From: an uncultured bacterium
Lineage (GTDB): Bacteria > Myxococcota_A > Bradymonadia > UBA7976 > VGTA01
Assembly: GCA_943788935.1 (NCBI GenBank)
Contig: CALSSE010000011.1
Span: forward strand, 248,001-312,000
Direction: 5' to 3'
DNA: 64,000 nt
Part shown: in pieces, positions 36,478 through 44,359 of the stretch
Layout of the letters: the number at the start of each line of letters is the position of its first letter
Position numbering within the stretch: position 1 is the first letter of the stretch
Notes under the pieces: model-generated
What the model was told of the DNA's origin: nothing
Seen by the model: the letters and a program-made list of their open reading frames with translations, nothing else
The model's database searches: none
Made by a program: the position numbers and the translations under genes

Positions 36478-38304
36478 ATGTCTGAAGCGGTAGTCATGCT
36501 TCTTAAAGGTCTAAATCAAGAACATCAGGGGAGAGTATTTGAGATCAAAGATCGCTTGATGATGGGGAGGTCACGTAAATGTGATGTACTGCTTGAAGAT
36601 GGTCTTGTCAGCAGAAATCACGCTGTCTTCGAAGTCGTAGGAAATCATCTGATATTGAGCGATCTCTCAAGCCGTAATGGGACCTTCCTCAACCAAGAAC
36701 CTATAGAGGGCCAAATCACTCTTCAACATGGTGACAAGGTTCGGGTGGGGCGGTCCGAATTTCTTTTTCTCGATCCGAGTATGCTCTCAGCAAGTCACTT
36801 TGAGCTTGTCGATGACGCTGAGTTTACCTTCTCAGAGCCGGTGATTAAAAAAGATCTTACGATTAACGCGACTCACATCACTGACTCATTCCTTCTTCAT
36901 GAAAGAAGAGGAGGGTCTAGTGATGAAGCCTCACTCCACTTGGAAGAAAAGCTGAAAAGTAGTCCCCAGTGGTTTGAAGTCCTCTTTCTCATTAATCGTG
37001 AAATTCAGATTCAATCTGACCTAAAAGAGCTGAGCTTAGCGGTCTCTCAGAGATTACTCGATGTCCTCGATGGAGATCGGTGTGTGATCGCTCTACTGAG
37101 CGAAGAAGATGATTTAGAGCTTCATTCGATTTGTGAGGCCACTGCCAACTCTGACCAAACTTCTCCTGTGAAACTAAGCCGCGCGATTACTCAACAAGTG
37201 ATAGATGGTCGGTGCGCGATCAATGTCAATGATATTAGTCAGGATAAGAGGTTTGAGGAGTCTGACTCCCTATTGCTCTCAAAAATCCGATCCTTCCTAG
37301 TGGCGCCGATTATGATCGGTAGCCAAGTCCTCGGCTTGATCGAGGTGAGTCGCTCTGACGTGGTTAATGCTTTTAGTGAAGCAGGATTAGACCTCTTATC
37401 GGTAGTGGGGTCTATGCTCGCGGGAGCGATCAAGCACACTGAACAGCTTAAAAGACAGCAGGCTCATATCGCTGAGCTTAAAGAAGCTCAGCGTCAAGTA
37501 GAGCTCGCTCAACAGGACCTCGTGAGGAGTCAGCAATTAGCGGTTCTTGGTCGTATGGCCTCGAGTATTAATCATGAGATTGGTAACCTCCTTATGCCTC
37601 TCCTTGAACATCACACCGCCCGAGATGAGGAAGAGGTCGATGATGACTTCGAGTTGTTTTCTTCCGAAGAACTTGCCTATAGCTGTACTCAAATTAAGAG
37701 CTTAATCGAAGATATTAAGCATTTTTCTCGGGGCACTGATCGACTCCCTCAAATGAGCCGTTGCGACTTAACAGAGCAGGTCTTGAAGGCGACTCAGTTC
37801 GTTCAGATCGATCGAGATCTTTTTCCCATTTCAGGGCCAAATAAAATCAGCTTTGAGCTTGCCTGTGATGGCCACCCTAAAGTGATCGTTGATCCACTTC
37901 AAATCGGTAGAGTGATCATCAACTTACTCCGTAATGCGGCTCAAGCGATGCGCGGTCAGTTTGAGCCTGCTGAGATTAAGATTCGAGTGGGAGCGGCAGA
38001 CGGAGAGGCTTTTGTAGAGGTTCAGGATAACGGGCCGGGGATCCCTGAGGAAGTGCGCGATCAGCTCTTTGAGCCCTTCATTTCTACCAAGGGTGATCAA
38101 GGTTTAGGCTTAGGGTTAGACATCTCACGTAAAATCGTCGCCAACCATGGGGGGACGATCAATTTTACTTTAGGTGAGGAGCGGGGGACAACTTTCAAGA
38201 TCTCTCTTTTACTCAACCCAACGCTGAAGAGTGATCAATCAGAGTTATTAGGTCATATCGCTTCTATCCCCTCAGTACCAACCGCCAGTGATGAGTTCCC
38301 ATGA
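36478..38304 (+). CDS. FHA-GAF sensor histidine kinase
   Basis: Domains in order are: an FHA domain at 20-98 with all canonical residues (G30-R31, S45-R46-N47-H48, N67); a GAF domain at about 165-320; a coiled coil at about 320-355; the phosphoacceptor region LGRMASSINHEIGN with His366; and an HATPase domain with NLLRNAAQAM (N box), DNGPGIP (G1) and GLGLGLDIS (G2). There is no transmembrane segment, so it senses a cytoplasmic signal and, through FHA, a phosphothreonine protein, linking Ser/Thr kinases to histidine signalling. No response regulator is adjacent. GAGGAG precedes the ATG. Confidence 0.92.
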   Translation: MSEAVVMLLKGLNQEHQGRVFEIKDRLMMGRSRKCDVLLEDGLVSRNHAVFEVVGNHLILSDLSSRNGTFLNQEPIEGQITLQHGDKVRVGRSEFLFLDPSMLSASHFELVDDAEFTFSEPVIKKDLTINATHITDSFLLHERRGGSSDEASLHLEEKLKSSPQWFEVLFLINREIQIQSDLKELSLAVSQRLLDVLDGDRCVIALLSEEDDLELHSICEATANSDQTSPVKLSRAITQQVIDGRCAINVNDISQDKRFEESDSLLLSKIRSFLVAPIMIGSQVLGLIEVSRSDVVNAFSEAGLDLLSVVGSMLAGAIKHTEQLKRQQAHIAELKEAQRQVELAQQDLVRSQQLAVLGRMASSINHEIGNLLMPLLEHHTARDEEEVDDDFELFSSEELAYSCTQIKSLIEDIKHFSRGTDRLPQMSRCDLTEQVLKATQFVQIDRDLFPISGPNKISFELACDGHPKVIVDPLQIGRVIINLLRNAAQAMRGQFEPAEIKIRVGAADGEAFVEVQDNGPGIPEEVRDQLFEPFISTKGDQGLGLGLDISRKIVANHGGTINFTLGEERGTTFKISLLLNPTLKSDQSELLGHIASIPSVPTASDEFP

Positions 38305-38319
38305 TCGTTATGATCATTA

Positions 38320-39363
38320 ATGAGCCATCTCTCCATGACTGAAGAGCGCTTAGGCTCTTCATCGGTTCGCTTAAGGAGGCGTGGATGGTGGGCTTTGGTC
38401 GCTTGCTTGATCGGTGGGGTGTGTTTAGGGAGAGAGTTGACGATCGTTGACTCCTTGACGGCTTTAATGAGTGGGCCCGTGGATTCTAATGCACATCAAC
38501 TTATCATTTGGTGGGTTCGACTCCCTCAGATCTTAGCAGCGCTATTGGCGGGGGGGGTTTTATCGATTTCGGGAGCCGCGATGCAACAGCTGCTACGCAA
38601 TGAGCTTGCTGATCCCTACCTAGTAGGAGTCGCCTCAGGTGGTGGTCTAGGTGCAGCGCTCGCTCTTACTCTGGGTTTGGTCGATACTTTAGGATTGTGG
38701 GCTTTACCTCTCTCGAGCTTCCTGGGAGCCTTGTGCGCGAGCTTATGGATCGAATTATCTACCCGATACCGTGAAGCTCAAGATATTCACTATTCGCCAC
38801 ACTCAAGTCACCTGGTCTTAAGTGGTGTGGCATTGAATTTATTCCTCTCGGCGTTGCTCACTCTGACGCTCTCTTTAAGTGAAGAGAGGTTAGGTGGTGT
38901 ATGGAGATGGCTCATCGGACATATTGAAGTTCTGACTTGGGGAGAGCTTTCTCTGATGGCGATAGGCGGTGTTATCTGCATCTCTTTATTATTATATCTT
39001 CAGCGAGATATAGAGCTGATGTGTGGTGGAGAAGAGTTGGCATGGACTTTAGGAGTCAACGTAAAAAGAGTCCGTTTTTTAACCTTGGTGAGTGTCTCTA
39101 TTGGAGTGGGCGCCGTGGTATCGTTTTGTGGGATTATCGGTTTTGTCGGTTTACTTATTCCACATTTTGTACGCCCAAGGATTATTGGCGAGAGTCATCA
39201 TCTCTTCTCTCTTTCTCTACTTTATGGGGCTTGGGTATTGGGTGGATGTCATCTCTTGAGCCTATTTAGTCCTAGCCCTCTTCCGATAGGCGTAGTGACT
39301 GGGGTACTCGGTGGAGCAGTATTTCTATTTATGCTCACTCGACGCTCTTCGGCGGGTGAATGA
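38320..39363 (+). CDS. FecCD/BtuC-type ABC importer permease
   Basis: The 347-residue protein has about ten hydrophobic helices and the FecCD signatures: RLPQILAALLAGGVLSISGAAMQQLLRNELADPYLVGVASGGGLGA, later LSGVALNLFLSALL, and GIIGFVGLLIPHFVR near the C-terminus. This family imports Fe-siderophores, haem or cobalamin. The ATPase gene overlaps its end by four bases (ATGA). No periplasmic binding protein or dedicated receptor is adjacent; the TonB receptor at 27963 is too far for an operon. No good ribosome-binding site is seen at the start. Confidence 0.88.
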   Translation: MSHLSMTEERLGSSSVRLRRRGWWALVACLIGGVCLGRELTIVDSLTALMSGPVDSNAHQLIIWWVRLPQILAALLAGGVLSISGAAMQQLLRNELADPYLVGVASGGGLGAALALTLGLVDTLGLWALPLSSFLGALCASLWIELSTRYREAQDIHYSPHSSHLVLSGVALNLFLSALLTLTLSLSEERLGGVWRWLIGHIEVLTWGELSLMAIGGVICISLLLYLQRDIELMCGGEELAWTLGVNVKRVRFLTLVSVSIGVGAVVSFCGIIGFVGLLIPHFVRPRIIGESHHLFSLSLLYGAWVLGGCHLLSLFSPSPLPIGVVTGVLGGAVFLFMLTRRSSAGE

Positions 39364-40172
39364 ACATGAAGAGGCGACCCCAAGAAGTGAGATCTCTAGA
39401 CCGATCCCTCACTCTATACTTAGATAAGGCTCAGGCGCGAGTGGGGATGAAAGGAGCAGCCTCTCTTTCACTCTCTGGCCCTAAGGTGATTGGGGTGATC
39501 GGGGCTAATGGTTCGGGCAAGTCGTCATTATTACGTTTAATGTCAGGCCTTAACTGTTCAGAGAAGAGAGGTATTTACCTTGCAGGAACCCCCCTATTTG
39601 AGCTCTCCCCGCTAGAGAGATCACGACGGATCGCTTATCTACCTCAGTCACCACCCGTTTCATCTGCATGGAGCGTAGAAGAGCTTCTCAGACAGGGACT
39701 CCATCCACATTTGGGGAGTGAGCGACTCTCTACACAAGAAGGGATGTTGGAAGACCTCTCTCTTAAACTTGAGCTCACTTCATTGAGATCTCGTAGTGTT
39801 ACCTCGCTCAGCGGGGGAGAGCTTAGGAGATCACTGATCGCTCGAGCTCTCATCCAGGGAGCGTCAGTGACTCTTCTCGATGAGCCACTTGCTAGTTTAG
39901 ATTGGCCCTCACAAGAGCTGCTGATGGCCTTACTCAGAGAGAGGAGTCAACAGGGTCACGGTCTATTGGTTATTGCGCTACATTGTCTAAATTTAGCGTC
40001 TTTATACACCGATGAGCTTATTATTCTCTCTCAAGGCGCAGTGATCGGCCATGAAGAGAGCGGAGTGATCTTGAATTCTCCTCTGATAAAGGAGGCTTTT
40101 CAAGATGACCCATTCTCAATAAAACACCCAAGATACGGTGTCTTCCAGCGCCTTCCCCAGGGGATGGGCTAG
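39360..40172 (+). CDS. FecE/BtuD-type ABC importer ATPase
   Basis: The 270-residue nucleotide-binding protein has Walker A GANGSGKSS, Q loop YLPQSP, signature LSGGELRRS, Walker B VTLLDEPLASLD and the switch His in ALHCLN. The order and spacing match importers of the FecE/BtuD group, and it overlaps the FecCD-type permease gene. Together they would form a two-gene importer for iron chelates or cobalamin that must borrow a binding protein from elsewhere. The N-terminal MNMKRR gives two possible starts six bases apart. Confidence 0.88.
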   Translation: MNMKRRPQEVRSLDRSLTLYLDKAQARVGMKGAASLSLSGPKVIGVIGANGSGKSSLLRLMSGLNCSEKRGIYLAGTPLFELSPLERSRRIAYLPQSPPVSSAWSVEELLRQGLHPHLGSERLSTQEGMLEDLSLKLELTSLRSRSVTSLSGGELRRSLIARALIQGASVTLLDEPLASLDWPSQELLMALLRERSQQGHGLLVIALHCLNLASLYTDELIILSQGAVIGHEESGVILNSPLIKEAFQDDPFSIKHPRYGVFQRLPQGMG

Positions 40173-40257
40173 TCTTTACCAGAGTCTTTCCCAAGGCTTA
40201 AATGAGCGCTTTTAAAACTTTTTCAAGAGAGGGACTGATGTGTTTCTGTGCCTCCTC

Positions 40258-40312
40258 AAAGCCTTATACAGCAAAGCCTTATACAGCAAGCCTTATACAG
40301 CAAAGCCTTCAA
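40258..40312. repeat. 15-bp tandem repeat between convergent genes
   Basis: AAAGCCTTATACAGC occurs at 40258-40272 and 40273-40287. A copy lacking one A is at 40288-40301, and a partial copy (AAAGCCTTC) follows. It lies between the ABC ATPase stop and the end of the zinc-ribbon gene. No open frame of interest crosses it. Confidence 0.9.
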
Positions 40313-40334
40313 GGGGACTGACTACAAAGCGTCT

Positions 40335-40511
40335 TTACTTCGTTGGTGTCTCGTAATTGCACTTCTCGCAGAGCCAGTACATACCACCGGGGCGGCTTTG
40401 TCGTACGAACTTAACTACGATCATTTTGGGATTGTTGCATGACGGGCACTCTTTGCTTTTGCCGGCGTCACGATCAGAACGGATAGCGAGCTTAGCTGGA
40501 CGTGTACCCAT
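40335..40511 (-). CDS. Small zinc-ribbon protein, 58 residues
   Basis: An open frame of 58 codons begins with ATG at 40511, has AAGGAG eight bases upstream and ends at TAA (40335). The protein is basic at the N-terminus (MGTRPAKLAIRSDRDAGKSK), then CPSCNNPKM and WLCEKCNYETPTK, forming two CxxC knuckles 25 residues apart with a strand-rich, Arg/Lys-containing middle. This is the layout of a single zinc ribbon, as in small ribosomal or RNA-polymerase-associated proteins, but I do not recognise a named family. The strong ribosome site and coherent cysteine pattern argue it is real. The overlapping plus-strand frames have neither. Confidence 0.8.
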   Translation of the reverse strand: MGTRPAKLAIRSDRDAGKSKECPSCNNPKMIVVKFVRQSRPGGMYWLCEKCNYETPTK

Positions 40512-40643
40512 GAAGCTTCTCCTTTGTGTGAATGTGAACTAGCCACATCTTAGTTTTGATCAATTGAAATTTAAACTTGGGTACAGACACTTACTTAACT
40601 GAGAGTCGAAGTCAAGTCTAAAGTCACTTCCTTACCGCTAACC

Positions 40644-41231
40644 TTATGTCAACTCGCTGATATCTGTCTCCAAGATAGAGGCATCTATGTTAGACTCCTC
40701 GCCTTCATCTCTTAAAAAAGCATTGAGTATGACCAAGCCTCTGCGTGCTTGAGCAGTGATGAAATCGACGATAGAATCGAGGTCTAGAGACTCATCATTG
40801 GTGCTGAGGGGGCTCTCTTCATCGCCTTTAGATCTGTGAGCGATCATAGCGCTCAGATCACTTCTATACTTTAGAGCGCTGAGGAGCTCTACATTCATAC
40901 CGGAGATGACATGTATATGATATTTGGGGATGGAGAGAGCGATCGTTGAGAATCGATCACCAAGTTGGGGGCTAAAGATCATGATAGGACTAGCGTAATC
41001 ATCTTGAACGATATCTCTGAGATGCTCAGCGAGTTGATGATAGACGACTGAATCTTCATCTTCATGTTTTACTCCAACCGAGCCGACTAGATGTGCGGTC
41101 TCGCTCAGAGCGATGAGGCTATCGACGAGGGGAGCTGGACCAAAAGCGAAGAGGTATATACTCAAAGGGTAACTCACAAGGGGGGAGAGTGATAAAACAA
41201 GGTAGAGATCTATAGAGTCCTTAGTATTCAC
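40644..41231 (-). CDS. EIIA(Man)-like PTS protein lacking the phosphoacceptor His
   Basis: The 195-residue protein aligns by eye with mannose-type EIIA domains over about residues 22-180: YPLSIYLFAFGPAPLVDSL at the first strand, SPIMIFSPQLGDRFSTIALS in the middle, HVISGMNVELLSALKYRS, and a C-terminal helix AQARRGLVILNAFL. In active EIIA(Man) the first strand ends in a phosphorylatable His (S/T-H-G/S); here the residue is Phe30, and the TD-F-GG loop is also changed. It lies 18 bp after rapZ, where delta-proteobacteria commonly carry a mannose-type EIIA followed by HPr and EI. HPr and EI are not here. A regulatory, non-phosphorylated role is inferred. The GTG start is uncertain. Confidence 0.68.
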   Translation of the reverse strand: MNTKDSIDLYLVLSLSPLVSYPLSIYLFAFGPAPLVDSLIALSETAHLVGSVGVKHEDEDSVVYHQLAEHLRDIVQDDYASPIMIFSPQLGDRFSTIALSIPKYHIHVISGMNVELLSALKYRSDLSAMIAHRSKGDEESPLSTNDESLDLDSIVDFITAQARRGLVILNAFLRDEGEESNIDASILETDISELT

Positions 41232-41249
41232 CCGATGAGAGCGAGTGAG

Positions 41250-42203
41250 TCAATAGGCTTTCTCGAGATCTCGATGACGAATCTGTGGTGACCAACCGCT
41301 CGTTCGAAGGTGCTGAGTGATCGCTTCAGAGATCACAACAGAGCGATGATGACCCCCTGTGCAACCGATGGCAACGGTGAGATAGGATTTCCCTTCTCTC
41401 TCATAAGCGGGGAGGCACTCAGAGAGGAGTGGGAGTAAACCTTGAAGGAGGTTTTGAGTGGATTGATGGGTGAGGACGACGTCTCTTACCGGTTCATCAA
41501 GACCAGATAGAGGTCGAAGCGTTGGATTAAAGTGCGGATTGGGTAGAAAACGTACATCCCACACAATATCTGCTTCCCTAGGGACGCCGTGGCGAAACCC
41601 AAAACTCATCACTTGAATGACTAAACTTTGGACCGTCTCAGAGATCGCTCCTAGCTCTCTAACTCGGCGTTTACACTCATGAACATTCCACTCTGTGGTA
41701 TCGAGTAACTGGTGGGCAATATCTCTAATGGGTTGTAGCAGCGTACGCTCATGTTGCATCGCTTCGGTCAAAGATAGACCTCCTCGAGTAAGCGGATGTG
41801 CTCGTCGAGAGGTGCTGAAACGCTTTACTCTCACCTCTTCTGAGGCCTCGAGGAAGATCAATTGAGCGATCCACCCATGACTCTTGATCGACTTAATCGC
41901 TTGAATTGCGCTACTAGAGCTCTCTATATCATGAACGCTTCTGGCGTCTAGACCGATCGCTAAGGGGCTAGGCATAGCTTGATGAGAGACTAGCTCCAAT
42001 AGCTTAGAGATAAGCGGTGGGGGTAAGTTGTCTACACAAAAGTATCCTTGATCCTCAAGGGCTTGGAGCGCTGTCGAGATCCCGCTACCGCTTAAACCAG
42101 AGATCACCATTAAAGACGGAGGGCTTTTATCGATTGCCTCATCGGTATTAGGCGTTTTAAGCGAGGGATCAACTCGGTCAGTTTGACTCGGGATATCGCT
42201 CAT
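41250..42203 (-). CDS. rapZ: RapZ family protein with altered P-loop
   Basis: RapZ proteins carry an N-terminal P-loop domain and a C-terminal RNA-binding domain. In E. coli RapZ hands the small RNA GlmZ to RNase E to tune GlcN6P synthesis. This 317-residue copy has the family hallmarks: ALEDQGYFCVDNLPP, RRAHPL, SFGFRHGVPREADIVWDVRFLPNPH, and IGCTGGHHRSVVISE near the C-terminus. The Walker A reads GLSGSGIS, with Ile42 where Lys is nearly invariant, so nucleotide binding is doubtful. A 30-residue N-terminal extension is extra. It overlaps ptsN by four bases. Confidence 0.9.
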   Translation of the reverse strand: MSDIPSQTDRVDPSLKTPNTDEAIDKSPPSLMVISGLSGSGISTALQALEDQGYFCVDNLPPPLISKLLELVSHQAMPSPLAIGLDARSVHDIESSSSAIQAIKSIKSHGWIAQLIFLEASEEVRVKRFSTSRRAHPLTRGGLSLTEAMQHERTLLQPIRDIAHQLLDTTEWNVHECKRRVRELGAISETVQSLVIQVMSFGFRHGVPREADIVWDVRFLPNPHFNPTLRPLSGLDEPVRDVVLTHQSTQNLLQGLLPLLSECLPAYEREGKSYLTVAIGCTGGHHRSVVISEAITQHLRTSGWSPQIRHRDLEKAY

Positions 42204-42670
42204 AGATCGGCCTCAACTTCTACGAACTTTTCGAACAGTGAGGAGGACTCTTCTTGGCTCACTAGTATATCCTTAAGATCGGGATAAGTTTGAAAGAGTC
42301 GAGTCAACCTCGCTAAAAGCTGAACCGAGAGCTTAGGTCTAGAAGCGGGGATTACTAAGGCGACAAAGAGATGAGTAAGCTCGCCTTGTGGACTTCCAAA
42401 CTCGACGCCGGTTAGAGAGGTCGCGAGGGCAATTATAGGTTCATTAACCGCTTCAGTCTCAACAAATGGGAAAGCTAAACCTAGGGTCGTAGCGGTGCTG
42501 TAAAAACGCTCTCTCTTTTCAATCGCCAAGACCAACTCATTGGGGTCAAGTTGTGGTGAGGCTTTAATCAACAGGCCTACAAGCTCATGAATCGCAGCGC
42601 GTTGCCCTGATGCTCCTAAGCGTGATAAGGTCGTCTCAGGTCGAAGGAGACTAGACAGTGAAATAGTCAC
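42200..42670 (-). CDS. ptsN: PtsN-like EIIA(Ntr) protein lacking the phosphoacceptor His
   Basis: The 156-residue protein has the EIIA(Ntr)/fructose fold: KRERFYSTATTLGLAFPFVET, then GVEFGSPQGELTHLFVALVIPAS, then LLARLTRLF. In active PtsN the sequence is G-x-A-I/F-P-H with the phosphorylated His (His73 in E. coli); here it is FPF, Phe69 encoded by TTT. The rest of the fold is intact, so this is probably a regulatory protein locked in the unphosphorylated state. GTG start with GAGGAG seven bases upstream. It lies directly after rpoN and overlaps rapZ, the classical operon order. Confidence 0.85.
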   Translation of the reverse strand: MTISLSSLLRPETTLSRLGASGQRAAIHELVGLLIKASPQLDPNELVLAIEKRERFYSTATTLGLAFPFVETEAVNEPIIALATSLTGVEFGSPQGELTHLFVALVIPASRPKLSVQLLARLTRLFQTYPDLKDILVSQEESSSLFEKFVEVEADL

Positions 42671-42711
42671 GATAATACTCCTCGAGGGTTTGAGCGTATC
42701 TAGTATAAGGT

Positions 42712-44277
42712 CTATACATGAGCTCGTCTCTGAGAGCTAGAGCCAATCCCCATCGACTCTCTGTACTTCGCGACCGTTCGCCGAGCGATCTTTATACTAT
42801 CGGCTTCTAGGCGTTGAACAATCTTTTGATCACTGAGTGGCTTATGGGGGTCTTCTGCTTCAATGAGACGCTTAATCATGCTCTTGACTGCCTCACCGGC
42901 TAGGTCTTCATGACCATTATTCCCTTGGATCTTGGAGTTGAAGAAATACTTCAGCTCAAATAAGCCTCTTGGGGTATAGACATATTTATTTGAGGTCACA
43001 CGACTGATCGTAGACTCATGAAGCTCTAGCCGTTCAGCGATTTGTCGCAGCACGAGGGGCTTTAAGTATTCAGGTCCATGAAGAAAGAACTCTCTTTGAA
43101 TGTCGAGGACCTCCTCCATCACTCGGACGATCGTTTGCTTTCGTTGCTCGAGGCTCTTGATAAACCATTGAGCGGCGTTGAGTCGTTCAGTAACGTATCG
43201 TTTCCCCTCTGTATCTTTGCCTCTTGAGCGTCGTCCCTCGTTCTTCTTAAGGAGCTGCTCTCTATAGAATCGATTAATGGTCAACCTCGGGAAATCTTTT
43301 TCATTGACCCTCACCTTGAGCTCATCATCCACCCAATCGATATAGACATCAGGAGTAACGTAGCTCATCGAGTCGGCGCTGTACTGTGCTCCCGGGCGAG
43401 GGTCAAGTTGTCTTAACTCCTCTACTAACTCGGCGACTTTAGAGACGCTTACCTTCATCTTTTTGGCGATCAATGGCAGACGGTTTCGCTCTAAATCAAA
43501 GAGATGGAGATCGATCAGCGTGTAAAGAGCAGGGCTTAAGTTCAGCACTCGACACTGGGCTAGTAGACACTCTCTCAGATTGCGGGCGCAGACGCCAACG
43601 GGGTCAAATGTTTGAATGGATTCAATGACCTCTTCGACCAATTCTAGGTCTACTTCCAATTCAGTGGCGACCTCTTCAGCGCTGATCACTTTTAAGTATC
43701 CGTTGTCATCTATGTTGCCGATTAATATAGCGGCAATATCACGCTCACTGACGCTAAAGTCAGAGAGCGCGACTTGCTCAGAGAGATGCTCCTGTAAAGT
43801 ACGAGATTTCGTATATGTCATCAAGGGAGAGAAGTGTTCATCATTGCTCACTTTAACCTGATCGAGCTCTTGTCGACCATAGCGCTCATCGCTGACATAG
43901 CGCTCCCAATCCATCTCTTGTCGAGCTTGATGCGACCCTTCGGGCGAATTTAAGTCACCGATACCGTTGACAGACTCAGAAGAGATCTGAACGCTATCGG
44001 AGCGCTCATGACCTCGCTCATCACCCCGCGCATGTACCTCTCTTAATCTCTCTCGGCGCCTCCCGTCTTCACTCTCATTTAGGTCTTTGGGACTAGGCTC
44101 TGATTGATAGTTACTTGAGTCTTCAAGGAGTGGATTACTCATCAGCTCTCTCTGAATCTCTTCGATTAATTCATGACGAGAGAGCTGTAGATGACGAATC
44201 GCCATCTGCAACTGAGGAGTCATCCTCAGCTCTTGCTTCATGGATTGGATCAGAGATAAGCCTAGGTTAAGACTCAT
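42712..44277 (-). CDS. rpoN: RNA polymerase sigma54 factor
   Basis: The 521-residue protein has all regions of sigma54: the Gln/Leu-rich activator-interacting region I (SLIQSMKQELRMTPQLQMAIRHL), an acidic region II, the core-binding and HTH domains (FDPVGVCARNLRECLLAQ, LRQIAERLELHESTISRV), and the C-terminal RpoN box ARRTVAKYRESMGI that reads the -24 element. It directs transcription that depends on AAA+ activators such as the FHA-GAF-AAA protein at 52853. GAGGAG lies upstream of the ATG. The neighbours lptB and lptA upstream and ptsN and rapZ downstream are the conserved rpoN neighbourhood. Confidence 0.96.
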   Translation of the reverse strand: MSLNLGLSLIQSMKQELRMTPQLQMAIRHLQLSRHELIEEIQRELMSNPLLEDSSNYQSEPSPKDLNESEDGRRRERLREVHARGDERGHERSDSVQISSESVNGIGDLNSPEGSHQARQEMDWERYVSDERYGRQELDQVKVSNDEHFSPLMTYTKSRTLQEHLSEQVALSDFSVSERDIAAILIGNIDDNGYLKVISAEEVATELEVDLELVEEVIESIQTFDPVGVCARNLRECLLAQCRVLNLSPALYTLIDLHLFDLERNRLPLIAKKMKVSVSKVAELVEELRQLDPRPGAQYSADSMSYVTPDVYIDWVDDELKVRVNEKDFPRLTINRFYREQLLKKNEGRRSRGKDTEGKRYVTERLNAAQWFIKSLEQRKQTIVRVMEEVLDIQREFFLHGPEYLKPLVLRQIAERLELHESTISRVTSNKYVYTPRGLFELKYFFNSKIQGNNGHEDLAGEAVKSMIKRLIEAEDPHKPLSDQKIVQRLEADSIKIARRTVAKYRESMGIGSSSQRRAHV

Positions 44278-44359
44278 ATGCGGTAGTACTCCTCTGACAA
44301 GGTCTAGATGATGGATTCGATGATGATGGGCCCCAACATTATGTCCATAATATGTGTCT

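Noticed and set aside
40248..40442. Plus-strand 64-codon frame across the 15-bp repeat
   Set aside because: Its N-terminus is just the translated repeat and it overlaps the better-supported zinc-ribbon gene on the other strand.
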